In this document: positions 46,060 to 56,568 of the stretch, piece by piece
Layout: each line of letters opens with the position of its first letter
How positions within the stretch are numbered: the stretch's first letter is position 1
Notes under the pieces: model-generated
The model's database searches: none
The model's input: only the letters and a program-made list of their open reading frames with translations
Told to the model about the DNA's origin: nothing
Assembly (NCBI RefSeq): GCF_000218685.1
Contig: NW_006763307.1
Location: 346,507 to 410,506 of the forward strand
Source of the DNA: Serpula lacrymans var. lacrymans S7.9
Taxonomy: Eukaryota > Basidiomycota > Agaricomycetes > Boletales > Serpulaceae
DNA length: 64,000 bases
Direction of reading: 5' to 3'
Made by a program: the position numbers and the translations under genes

Positions 46060-48034
46060 GGCAGCATAGAAAGGTCGTGAAATCTGGTTAAATGAGGAGT
46101 CTACGATTGCTGTTAATCGATTGCCATAGACAAAACATAAATACTGATCCACCGGTACTGATTAGCTTAAAACAGGTCAATCCAAATTAAACGGAACAAT
46201 TTACCATCTCAGGCCATCGAAGTTATCCACTACTGCCCAACGTAGGGGTATCATTCAAGAATCGAATCATTTCACGATGTTCCTACAGGTCAAACGTCAG
46301 TTTTGAAGATCCGCACGGCAGGTGGTAGAGGAACTCGGACTAACTGAGACATGTGTCGTTTCGTGGCCAGCGTGTACAAATCCCCGTTCAACTTCGATCT
46401 TATCTTGAAGTTGCTGACTGATACCATGGGCCTTCCACAATGGGGTATTTGCGTCGCATCACAATGTCAACCCAGTAGATGTGAGCAAGTTGTAGGATCC
46501 TCAGGTTAAAAGTAATGATGAACTGGACCATTTTACAAAAAGCATTAGAGCATAATTGACACGATAAAGTGATAAAATACGAAAAACGTACGTGATATGT
46601 CCGAACCGCGTCGATTTCTTCGCTGAACGTCATCGCATTGTAAATGATGAGCTGCAAAGATGCGTGAGGTCCCGTCCATACATAAAAAAGAGTGAGAGTA
46701 TGAACGTCAAACATCAACGCAACCTGCTTCCTCCTGTAGACACGAGAATCCCAGTACACGTGAGATTAGCCCGCTAGCAATCTTGAGCTGGGTGATGTAT
46801 GAGACGACACATATTGTAACCGCATATGTGCCTCTCACAGGTTATGATAGTAAAGACCAGCATGATAGTACGCATGGATTGAAGCTGGCAATTGATTTAA
46901 TCCATGCAGCGATCTTGACCTGGGTGTTGCATGAGACGACACATATTGTAACCGCATGTGCCACTCACAGGCAATAGAGAGGAACCAGCACTGCAGTACG
47001 CAGAGAATAAAGTGAACAATTAAGCTATGCAATCTGGGTGATGTATGAGACGACACATATTGCAACCGCATATGTGCCTCTCACAGGTTATGATAATAGA
47101 AACCAACACAGTGGTTCGCAAGGACTGAAGTTGACAATCAAGCCAGCCCACACGGCAGCCTTAACCTGGGTATTGCATGAGACGACACATGTTGCAACCG
47201 CATATATGCCACTCACAATTAATAAAAAAAACCAACTACACAGTCGCACGCAGATATTAGGATTAGCTAGCCCATATAGTACAATCTTGACCTGGGTGTT
47301 GCATGGAGATGACACATATCGCAACCGCATATGTGCCTCTCACAGGTAATAGAGAAGAACTAGCACTGCAGTACACAGAGACTAGAGTTGGCAATTAAGC
47401 TAGCCTATGCAATCTGGGTGTTGTATGAGACGACACATATTGCAACCGCATATGTGCCTCTCACAGATTATGATAATAAAAACCAACACAGTTGTCCGCA
47501 GGGACTGAAGTTGGCAATTAACCTAGCCCACGTAGTAGCCTTGACCTAAGCGTTGCATGAGACGACACATATTGTAACCGCGTATGTGCCACTCACCTCA
47601 CAGGTAAGTGAGCATCTTCCTCCTCATCCCGTGCTTCTTTCGTTTGGTCCTCCATCGCTTTCAGGAGCGGTAGAATAATCTAGCGAATCATCAAAATAAG
47701 TACGAGGCGAAATATAAAAGCTGCAGGTGAGTATCGTACATCATTCTGTTTGCGGTGCAAAATGTTTTCCTTTATCATGATGACGCCACCTAAGCTGGGA
47801 TAATTCAACATCTGACCTCAAGCTTTGCTGACTCGGAAACTTCACGGAGTCAGGCTGTAAATTATCTGCAGCCTGCATGACTATTTCGATGCCATCGCTC
47901 CTGTCGCTGGTGTGTAGGGCACCTAGAAAGATATGGATCATTACAAAGTTAGGTGAGTGGTCATCAGGAAAATGGGGAGGAGTACCAGGCGGAGTTGTTG
48001 ATACTGTACAGTTATTCACCGGCATTTGTAACAA
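46060..48034 (-). pseudogene. Decayed duplicate of the CDF transporter gene
   Basis: The segment repeats the neighbouring CDF gene (48345-50360) and its 3' flank in the same order. The 3' flank matches from about 46060, the last coding exon lies at about 46300-46480, the exon reading YNAMTFSEEID near 46600-46650, and an exon corresponding to GILMSAGGSRLR at about 46720-46765. The N-terminal exons match at 47600-47950. Between them almost all membrane-spanning exons are missing; in their place is a tandem array of the first membrane exon (46780-47600). The last exon carries a deletion of about 13 bases relative to the good copy. Several frames are broken, so a full transporter is not encoded. 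Confidence 0.75.
46780..47600 (-). repeat. Tandem exon array: seven units of the first CDF membrane exon and its intron
   Basis: The word GAGACGACACATATTG, or a close variant, starts at 46801, 46933, 47047, 47179, 47306, 47427 and 47559, so spacing is 114-132 bases. On the minus strand each unit has an acceptor (CACCCAG), a roughly 60-base exon-like stretch homologous to the exon at 49979-49922 (VKIAIWASLIANFSL in the good copy), a GT donor, and an intron whose second half derives from the intron upstream of that exon. Some units stay open in the expected frame (VKAAVWAGLIVNFS near 47140); others have stops. Units fall into at least three subtypes by the text after the exon (TTATGATA, CAATAGAG, AATTAATA). 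Confidence 0.8.
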
Positions 48035-48344
48035 AGGCCTGTAGGTAGCACACGAGGTTTGGCCACATGAGACCCGGACAAAACAATAACATAGGAACTT
48101 GGCAAGGGGCTACATCGGTTGCAGGTTCTAATCGTTGTGATCAGGTTTTTCGGACATAAGTAGAAATCTTAAAGCCTACACACGTGGTCAGACAGTTCGC
48201 GTAGATTAGGACGTGCCCTGCCAGTGCGAGCATATACGCTAACTAGCCGAGCCATACTCCTGAGTGACGTTGGTTACTTGATTCCGAGCTTTTAAGACAT
48301 ATTCGAACGAACAAACGCCTATCGCAGTATCACAGTCAATTCTA
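48035..48344. other. Spacer between the two CDF copies
   Basis: Corresponds to upstream DNA of the decayed copy. Nothing recognised. Confidence 0.4.
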
Positions 48345-48588
48345 ATGGTAAGTAAAAGTAGGTCATGAAATGTGGTTATGTAAAGAGACTATGATCGCTA
48401 TCAATCGATTGCCATAGATCAAACATAAATACTGATCCACCGGTACTGGTTAGCTTAAAACAGGTCAGTCCAACGGAACACTAGGCCAACTTGGGCTCTC
48501 AAAAATTATCCACTGTTGCCCACATAGGGGTATGCATCAAGATCAAGAATTAAATCATTTTGCGATGTTCCTACAGTTCAAACATCAG

Positions 48589-50360
48589 TCAGTCTTCAAG
48601 GTCCGCAAAGCAGGTGGTAGAGGCAGCCAGACTAACCGGGGCATGCGTCGTTTCGTGGTCAACATGTACAAATGCCCGTTCGACGTTTGGCAGTACTTCG
48701 ATCTTATCTTGGAGTTGCTGACTGATGTCATGAGCTTTCCACAACGGGGTATTTGCGTCCATCACAATGTCAACTTCCACAAAATAGTCCTAATAATAAT
48801 GTGAGCATACTGCAAGGATACTCGGGTTGAAAATAATGACTGACTGGACCACTCTACGCAAAACATCATAGAGCAATGAGTGACACAATAAAGTGATAAA
48901 AATGAGTGACATACGTGATATGCTCGGACCGTGTCTATCTTCTCGATTTCTTCGCTAAACGTCATTGCCTTGTAAATGATGAGCTGCAAAAATTCATGGG
49001 GTGCTGATTTTCCAGCTAGAAGGCAGAATTGCTGATAGATGGTATACAACCAGGCTACGATCACTCCAGCACCGATCTTGAAGTGTATCAGCCATAGCAA
49101 GTATGTAACAAACGCATGTGCATACAAGAGCGCCACCAGTAGGGTCAAGCCCTGAAAAAGCTTCGAGTCAGCTCCCGTTCATGCATACAAGAGAGTGAGG
49201 GTACGTACACCAACGCAATCTGCTTCCTCCTGCAGACATGAGAATTCCTGTACACGTATGAGATTACAATAAATCTAAGAGTTGATGAAAATGGTTTTAC
49301 CAAAACCGTTGATAAATAAATCATTCCGGTGATCTTCCCATATAACATGGACCTGACTAGATTTAGATCGAAGAGATAAGCAGTAGAAAAACAGAACAAG
49401 CTTGACAGCTGAGGTCACAATCAGCCCCAGTCATTTGGCCTAACAGATGCCTCACCTAAGGCAGCAGCAACGGCCAGGATAGATGGTAAATGGAAACTTT
49501 TCGTGTCACCACTGCTTCCAGAGAGAAGTGATCGGATAGACTCCACGATTACAACAAGGTTAACAGCAGACATCCTGGATCAGAAAACATTTCAGTCATG
49601 ATTTACCAAAGAGACAAGAAAATCGATAACGAACAAGGAGCCTGGGTAATTATGCTCAACTGCTGTAAGCTAGCAGTAGGTCATATACTCACCGTATATA
49701 ATGTTTCCAATAGTTTCAAGGCGAGCACCGCCTACAGGCCATTTGCCGATGTCCATTCGTTCTGCTTGCTTGTGTATAATATACAGGAAAAGATTACTCC
49801 CGAAATCGAAAATTGAATCGATAGCCGTTGCGATAAGTGAGAACGATACAGCACTGATTGCAGCATATACTGTGGAAGAGCGCTTAGCGTAAATGATAAG
49901 GTTATAATAAAAAAAACTAACATTGTAGTACGCAGAGACTAAAGTTGGCAATTAAGCTAGCCCATATAGCAATCTTGACCTGGATGCAAGATCATGAAAT
50001 GGCACATATTACAACCGCATATGTGGCACTCACAGGTAAGCGCGCATCCTCCTCCTCGTCCTGTGCGTCTTTCGTGTGGTCCTCCATCGATTTTAGGAGC
50101 GATAAAATGAGCTAGCGATTTTTCAGAATAAATTAGGAGTGAAAAACGAAAGCTGAAGGTGAATATCGTACATCATTTTGTCTGCGGTGATATTTCTCCA
50201 AACGTTTTCCTTTATGACGGCGTCTAAGCTGGGATAATTCAGCATCTGACTTCAAGCTTTTCTGAAACTCGAAGGGGTCAGGCTGTGAATTATCTGCAGC
50301 CTGCATGACCATTTCGATGTCATCGCTTCGGTCGCTGGCGGGTACCGTTGTGTCGGGCAA
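48589..50360 (-). CDS. Cation diffusion facilitator, manganese-type signature (5' exons unresolved)
   Basis: Membrane metal/proton antiporter. Exons readable on the minus strand: 50360-50172 (RRRHKGKRLEKYHRRQND), 50111-50034, 49979-49922, 49869-49693, then blocks MSAVNLVVIVESIRSLLSG, LVLFFYCLSLRSKSSQVHV, GILMSAGGSRLRWWLDP, VIVAWLYTIYQQFCLLAG, LIIYKAMTFSEEIEKIDTV and the cytoplasmic dimer domain VEVDIVMDANTPLWKAHDIS to HVDHETTH. Metal sites: DSIFD in helix 2 and DHRND in helix 5, the DxxxD pair of the Mn-type CDF group, not the HxxxD of zinc carriers. The join between 49693 and MSAVN did not fit phase with a canonical acceptor, so a small exon or a break is possible there. Exons before 50360 probably reach 50640 or 50887, but I could not join them. 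Partial duplicate lies downstream. Confidence 0.75.
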
Positions 50361-50890
50361 CTAGAAAGATATGAATTATTACAGAAATAGGTGAGCGCCT
50401 GATTTTAAAAAACAAGCCTTTGATGTGTAAGAAAGACCTGTTGTCAGAGTATCCAAGGCCATGGCTGTTGTGCTGCCAGTGATAACCATGGCTATATACT
50501 CTGGGGCTCTGAGAGAATAAAGACTCGGATTTGAAGCTTGAAGGGAGAAACTAGGTCGTGGTGGCTGGAACCGAGGGAGTGGTAACAACGACCCAGAATT
50601 GCGTAACCTTTTGATTCCGAAAGTTACCATACAAGGCAAGTCAAAATGAAAATCAGACTCAAAAGTGCATTTTAGTTACCTTGCGGATGCGGGCAATCTC
50701 GACACGAATCACAGAAAGATGCGTAGAGACTTGGTAGAAGATAAGGTGTTTTTCTGTGGTGCTGGTATCGCTTGAGCGGTAAAGATTCACTCTCCGATTC
50801 TGACATATCCGTATGCCGAGTGCTGTGCTGTGCGGTGTGGGCATAAACGAACATACTAATCAGATAAACCCGGCCGGGAATAGCCATGCA
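50361..50890 (-). other. Probable 5' exons of the CDF gene
   Basis: Minus-strand open stretches at 50639-50450 (RFQPPRPSFSLQASNPSLYS) and 50887-50690 (MSESESESLPLKRYQ) look like the soluble N-terminus of fungal CDF proteins, but no set of GT..AG introns that I tried connects them in phase to the exon at 50360. Confidence 0.35.
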
Positions 50891-51846
50891 CCTAATATTA
50901 TATATTATTTATCTTATCAGACAAACTTTCCACGATCCCCGCTTTTGGAGCTAAATTTTGACAGCGTGTTCCCGTGCCAAGTTCATCGCCTGCCGCTCTG
51001 CTTTCAAGTCACTCAGCTTTACACAGAACAGCAATGGCCGTCGAGGAAAGTTATACGTCGCTCGTACTTTTGTTCCTTGTCCTTGTCCTCATGATGTGAT
51101 TGGTGCCGTCTTTCTTCCACTTACGCCACTCCCTGTCTCATCGTTTCCTCGGACAGGACGGCCGCCTTGTGTTGGTGCATTTTGTCCTCGTGTCTTGGGA
51201 GACCCTTGTTGCAGTTCTTCTCAGAACTCTGGGACACCATGCTCCTCTCGGCATCTTCCAACAGTTCCAGCAATGGTCCTGGTTCTCGCGCCAGGCAAAG
51301 GAGGGGACTTGGAGACGAGATATGGGAGATGGAATATAGAGGGAGAAGTTCGTGATAGAGTTCTCGCCATTTCTCATAGCCGCCATTCTGCTGTGATACC
51401 GCATCCATCCCAACCTTCAAAGCACCTTTTGCTGTGAATCTGTATGTAATACGCCTGGCATTGACAATCTGTTGGTTTTGCAGTCGTGCTATATGACGGT
51501 CCTGGATTTTTCATCAGTCAGTCAGATCGTATGTCTGACTTGTACTATGGAGTCTTCCAATCTCTACGGTGGCTGACACCTTGTATTATCGCCTGGTCCC
51601 AAGGTAAGCTCCAACCTCCTGGTCTGTATCCGCCCAAATACTATTGCATTCGAGACCGCCCAAAGTCTGTCAGCCGCCCGACACGATATCTGTGTGGTAT
51701 AAGAACCCGACCCTCCCTCCCAAATTTCTTCAGTACTCCTCTCTTCCATTCTTCACATCACATTCACTACCGTCTATACCCGTGCTCACTTGCTTTCATC
51801 CCATTCTATTATCTTGTTGATCAAGACCCTTCATACATCCTTCATC
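50891..51846. other. Intergenic, no gene assigned
   Basis: Overlapping frames of 80-160 codons exist on both strands (for example 50958-51437 plus). None has a motif, and they compete with each other in three frames, so none is called. A TATA-like GTGGTATAAGAACC at about 51696 suits the next gene. Confidence 0.4.
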
Positions 51847-52924
51847 ATGCGTTATTCGGCCAGTCCCCTTGCCCTCCTTGTGACTCTTGCCGCATCGTCG
51901 AGCTTGTCTGGCGTCCTCGGTGCTCCCGCTAGTGATAACGGTGTTCAGGCAGCTAATGATCATGAAGGCCATCACTCTCATACCCATGTTCCAGGATGTG
52001 AGTACCGCCTCCCTCATTCTTACGATCATTTATCTAACACCCTACCCGCATGCAGCCCACACTCACCACGGCACTCACACCCACACGCATGTTCCGGCAA
52101 GCAGTTAGTGTATCGTTATCCCTTTGCATAGTGTCCTATCTAAGCGTCCATTCCTCATCCAGCCCATGTCCACCATGGCACCCACGCGCACGATCCCGCA
52201 AACGGTAAGCGTACCATTCTCCCATCCTTCTACTTCCTCTCTGATAAGTTCGTCTCACCGTTTATCCCTCATCCAGCCCACGGTCACCACAAACGCCAAC
52301 CTGTCTACGGTGAGTGCACCATTACTCTCTCTCCTACTTCCTTTGTAATACATTGATCTCGGGTCAGCGCACGGCCATTCGAAATCATCGCACAACCATT
52401 CGAACCCACCGCACGGTCATGACGCACGCGGGCTCTTGGACCCAGTGACTTCTCTCCTGAGTGGCCTTCTTGCGTCCCTACAAAATCTTTTGGACGGGAC
52501 TCCTTTGGACAACGAAACAGCCGCGGTACTGGCAGACACCGTGCAAAAATTGCAGGACATACATCCTGAATTGAGCACACTAGGAAGTACTGTATCGGGT
52601 TTAACAGGCGGCCTTACTTCAGGCAGCCTTGGTTCAGGTATTTCAGGAATAGACGGCCTTACTTCATCACTACCAGGAACACAAGGAGAACTCCCAGGCC
52701 TTTCACCCCTTCCACAGCTAGCAGTTCCGGCTGCGAAGCCCAATGTGTCGCCTGCTAACGTGACTAGTGCCATACCCAACGTATCACCTGCCAACGTGAC
52801 CAGTGCTATACCACCTCTACCAGTTAACGCATCCGCGGTGGTACCCGCTACCACATCTGCTCCCGCGCCCAGCCCACCAGCCCAGACCCCGGCCGCTGCA
52901 GATCGTTTCATTTATCTGGAATGA
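51847..52924 (+). CDS. Secreted histidine-rich protein with repeat-like small exons
   Basis: Five exons join in phase to 276 residues: 51847-51997, 52056-52103, 52163-52204, 52277-52309, 52368-52924. It starts MRYSASPLALLVTLAASSSL with a signal peptide, cleaved probably after GVLGA. Exons 1-5 each deliver a His-rich patch: EGHHSHTHVPG, HTHHGTHTHTHVPAS, HVHHGTHAHDPAN, AHGHHKRQ, AHGHSKSSHNHSN. All four introns have the same phase, so exons could be added or lost without shifting frame. After the His region comes a soluble helical segment (LLDPVTSLLSGLLASLQNLL, then VLADTVQKLQDIHPE), a Gly/Ser/Leu tract and a Pro/Ala/Val tail with NVSPANVTSAIP twice. Metal binding by the His patches is a reasonable inference; the family is not recognised. 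Confidence 0.75.
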
Positions 52925-53452
52925 TAGCATGTCTGTCTGGTTCGTCGTGTATGTAAACAAGTTGTATTTGGTCCAATATCACATTCTTTATGGCATTTGG
53001 ATGGTTCTCACCTGAATGTTCTATTGAGATGGCCGTACGTTTCCTTCTGCGAGTCTTTGTGATTGCCTAAATGGAAGTCAGAACGAAGTTTATACACATA
53101 GGAGATGCAGTCATGTCTAGTCATCTACGCAAAAAGGTGGGTGTCAGAGTCCATTAAGCCTAAAAGAGATTAAAAAATAAACTAAATTAAGCTCGTAGGT
53201 TTGGAGTGGTCGAGTTAATACATCATATCGTTGCATGCGCAGGTGATTGGTTTTGTACTATTTTCTGGAGCCATCCTATCGCTGGCGGCTGACCTGCACA
53301 ATATGTCCACCGATGCCCTGCCATCCGCTAGCTCAGACAGTCATATAAAGCCTGCATGCTCTCTCGCTCATTCCCAACATTTCTATCTCCTCTACTATCA
53401 ACGTCCTCAAGTAGCTAACCCCGCGTATTCGTTGTAATCCAAAACCTCGAAA
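52925..53452. repeat. Intergenic with promoter-proximal duplication, copy 1
   Basis: Bases from about 53283 to 53400 match 54310-54425: TGGCGGCTGACCTGCACAAT, CAGACAGTCATATAAAGCCTG, CTCTCTCGCTCATTCCC. The CATATAAAG is the likely TATA box of the next small gene; the same arrangement precedes its paralog. Confidence 0.6.
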
Positions 53453-53811
53453 ATGCGTTTCACAACCAGCGCCCTAGTTTTTCTTGTCTCCATCGGAGTA
53501 TCGTCGATTTGGTCAGGCGTGAACGGGGCTCCCTCAGGCTTCGATGCCAGTATTCCTCAAGCAGCAGCCGCACACGACATCCCGCACGCCCACCATCACA
53601 GTCCATCACTCTGCAAGTGTTTCTTAAATTCGTTGCATCCTGCCATTAACCATGTACCCCGCACCCAGCTCACACTGCCAGATGTTTTTTCCGCCTGCTA
53701 GGCCTTATGACTGTTAAAACCAACATTATAGATGGCACAAACACCTCGCCCCAGACTATACACATTGTAGAAGATGTGCGAAATCAAATCCCATCCCTCC
53801 CCCGCCTGTGA
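53453..53811 (+). pseudogene. Secreted small histidine-containing protein, paralog 1, shortened by frameshift
   Basis: Exon 1 (53453-53612) starts MRFTTSALVFLVSIGVSS, a signal peptide ending near NGAPS, and carries the patch PHAHHHS. The intron (53613-53668) has a GC donor (GCAAGT) and AG acceptor. Exon 2 starts in phase but has lost the sequence of paralog 2 early, and reaches a stop at 53809-53811, where a one-base shift in CCCATCCCTCCCCCG relative to paralog 2 has thrown the frame. Past the stop the DNA still matches paralog 2 (AATGCAACTGCTACAGTA). Probably a decaying copy, though a protein of about 100 residues could be made. Confidence 0.6.
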
Positions 53812-54490
53812 ATGCAACTGCTACAGTAAACAGCACCACCCTCACACCCCGTTAACCAGCCCAATGCGCTCACGACACTGGATTGGACCGCGAGCAATGT
53901 TACACGCAACCGAGTTAGATCATTTAGTAACTTGCGATGCGTTTATAGGGGTCATTGAGCCGTAGTTTGAGAGTGCGCTTAATATGCTACATCCTCAACT
54001 GTACTACCACCAGACAAGAGAAGAAAGCATGAGGTTCTGCACGTATATCTATATCTTCTTAACAAAGCAACCCGAGTCACTGACACAATTATGTTAATAG
54101 ATGGGAGGAACCTGGTTGAGTTCTCGATTGCATGCATTATAATAACTTGAAAATCGCAAGCGAATTTTAAAAATGGTTAGACTGTGCGAAGTATACGAAC
54201 AGTGGGGGAGAACCTGAATAAACGCAAATTCAAGACAGCCACAGTGGTAGAAGCTGGCAATTTCCGGGGTGCGATGATCCTCCAAGTTTGGATCGGAAAG
54301 GTCAGCTATCGCTGGCGGCTGACCTGCACAATACGTCCACCGATGCCTGTCATGCGCCAGCTTAGACAGTCATATAAAGCCTGTATGCTCTCTCGCTCAT
54401 TCCCCAGCATCCCTATTTCCTCTAATCATAACGCCCTCAAGTTCACTATACACATACCCCGCGTCCTCATTGCAACTCAAATTCTCGACA
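53812..54490. repeat. Intergenic with promoter-proximal duplication, copy 2
   Basis: The first 120 bases are the disrupted tail of paralog 1. About 54310-54425 repeats 53283-53400, including the TATAAAG box at about 54374. Confidence 0.55.
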
Positions 54491-54969
54491 ATGCGTTTCA
54501 CAACCAGCGCCCTAGTTCTTCTTGTCTCCATCGGAGTATCGTCGACTTGGTCAAGCGTGAACGGGGCTCCCTCAAGCTTCGATGCCAGTAATCCTCAAGC
54601 AGCCTCCGCGCACGACATCGCGCACGCCCACCATCATAGCCGGACACTCTGCAAGTGTCTTTTAAATTCGTTACATCCTGCTACTAACCATGTACCCCGC
54701 CTCCAGCTCAAACTCTCGAACCTTATCTGGGCGCCCCAATAAGTGATCTGAATGTCAATAACATCACAAATGTCACAAACACCTCGCCCCGGACTATACC
54801 CATTGTGGTAGATGTGCGAAATCAAATCCCTCCCCCGCCTGTAAATGCAACTGCTACAGTATACAATACCACTCTCACTCCCCAAGATACCCCGTTGACC
54901 AGCCCCAATGCAAAATGCGATAACGATACCGGATTCGACCGCGAGCAATGTTACTCGCAACCAAGTTAG
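54491..54969 (+). CDS. Secreted small histidine-containing protein, paralog 2
   Basis: Two exons (54491-54650, 54707-54969) join in phase to 140 residues. The signal peptide MRFTTSALVLLVSIGVSS is followed by an Ala/Ser segment and the patch AHAHHHSRTL at the end of exon 1. Exon 2 encodes SQTLEPYLGAPISDLNVN, several NxT/S sites (about five possible N-glycosylation sites), a Pro-rich stretch and a Cys-containing tail (KCDND, EQCYSQPS). The intron is GC..AG. Exon 1 is exactly 160 bases in all three paralogs. Function unknown; small, secreted and possibly metal-binding. Confidence 0.7.
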
Positions 54970-55566
54970 ATCATGTAGTAACTCATCTGCCGGCCTACGT
55001 GGTTGTACTGTTGTATTATGGAGAGTATCACTTAGGGGCTTTTGTGCAGGCGCTGATTTGGGTCTGTAACATGAGAAATATCAAATTTTCCATTAGATGC
55101 TACTTTTCCCTAGACCGACTGTGGTTACAATGGTCATGTCTATTGCTATTTGTCTGCGGGTCATTCGTTTCATGAACAGAATCTACCTCCATGAACCAAG
55201 CGAGCGCTGGTCGGATGAAGATTATCTTTCCAGAATTGAGTTCAAGTCTCAGAGACGTGAGTTGTATGGTTACAAGTGTATCTATCCATCATTCCATGTG
55301 TCTGTTATCCGAGCCTTGGATCGGGGAAGGGATCCTCTATCCATCACAGGCGGCTGGCCGGCGTAGCTCGTCCATCCTCCCTCGAGGCCTGTCATCCGCC
55401 AGCTACGACCAAGTCATAAAACCTCCCCCTATTTCCTCGCTCATTCCCCAGCGCATCTCTCTCTCCACTGGAAACATCATCGACGACCTCAAAGTCCAAC
55501 CAACCTCTAGATATAATATCTATACTACACACTGACGTATCTTGCAACGAGTACTAAATCTCTACA
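54970..55566. other. Intergenic between paralogs 2 and 3
   Basis: A stretch near 55390-55460 again resembles the promoter block of the family (CATCCGCCAGCTACGACCAAG, CATAAAACC, CTCGCTCATTCCCCAGC). No separate gene is called. Confidence 0.45.
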
Positions 55567-56061
55567 ATGCGTGTCATATCCAGCCCCTCAGTCTTTATTG
55601 TCTCCATTGCCCTATCGTCGACTTGGCCAGCTGTCCATGGAGCTCCCTCAGGCTCTGGTTCCAGTAACCCTCAAGCAATTTCCGCGCAATCCATCACATA
55701 CACCCACCATCACGGTCGGTCACCCTGTAAGTGTCTCTTAAATTCGTTGCATCACTACTACTCACAACCCAACCCGCATCCAGCTCACACCTACGAAGCC
55801 CGTCAGAGCATCCCGATAGCTAATATGGATATGAATATTGACGAGAACCTCACGAATGCCGGAAACACCTCATACGATGCTAAACCCGTGATCGATTCTA
55901 TGCACACGGTAGTAAACCCGTCCTTGCCCGTGAAAGAAAATGCGACAGTCGACAATGTTCCAATTATACCTCAAAATACGCCCCTAATTGGCCAAAGCAG
56001 GCCGGATTGTTCTTCCCAGCCTCCACCTAACGACATCAAGTGCTACTACACGACAGCCTAG
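55567..56061 (+). CDS. Secreted small histidine-containing protein, paralog 3
   Basis: Two exons (55567-55726, 55784-56061) join in phase to 145 residues. Signal peptide MRVISSPSVFIVSIALSS, patch YTHHHGRSP at the exon junction, then SHTYEARQSIPIANMDMN and an Asn-rich tail with several NxT/S sites and two cysteines (PDCSSQ, IKCYYT). Here the intron donor is GT (GTAAGT), where paralogs 1 and 2 have GC. More diverged than the other pair and intact. Confidence 0.7.
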   Translation: MRVISSPSVFIVSIALSSTWPAVHGAPSGSGSSNPQAISAQSITYTHHHGRSPCKCLLNSLHHYYSQPNPHPAHTYEARQSIPIANMDMNIDENLTNAGNTSYDAKPVIDSMHTVVNPSLPVKENATVDNVPIIPQNTPLIGQSRPDCSSQPPPNDIKCYYTTA

Positions 56062-56568
56062 CTTATCTTGCCCCCTATGCGGGTATAAAAAAGTGGCGTA
56101 ATGAATCATTTTATACTGCAATACAATTGAGTTCTTCTTAGGGGCCATTGAATGGTTAGATATCTACGTGGAGTTCGAGTGTTCGAAGTAATAGTTAATG
56201 CGGAGCTCATGCTAACTAAATTAGCTAACAATAAGACACAATAGCGACCAAATTAAATACCTATTCTGAATCGAGGTACTATGGAAAGAAAGCATATGCA
56301 TTAGGATAAGTAAGTACCAACGGACCTCTCGTAGTTTGCGGATATATACGCAAAACGCCCATCAAGTTCCGCCTTAGCTACAATTCATACGACCGGTGGG
56401 TGCTAATGCTTTATCCCCGCAGTATTTTAAATGTAGATGTAATCCAGTACTGTTCTTCTAGGTATGTCGGTTGTCACACGACGTGAAATGTAGCGAAAGG
56501 CAAGATGCGAACTAAGTTGCCTCCGAGGGTTGGAAAAGGTTCCTCGATAGCCCGAACAGATCGAACAA
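56062..56568. other. Intergenic, no gene recognised
   Basis: AT-rich, only very short frames. Nothing supported. Confidence 0.5.

Noticed and set aside
46780..47600. CRISPR-like regular repeat spacing
   Set aside because: Units are 114-132 bases, diverged, and homologous along their whole length to a transporter exon and intron; nuclear fungal DNA is not expected to hold CRISPR arrays.
50958..51437. Plus-strand ORF of 159 codons
   Set aside because: Three overlapping frames of similar length and two minus-strand frames compete; none shows a motif, so none is called.
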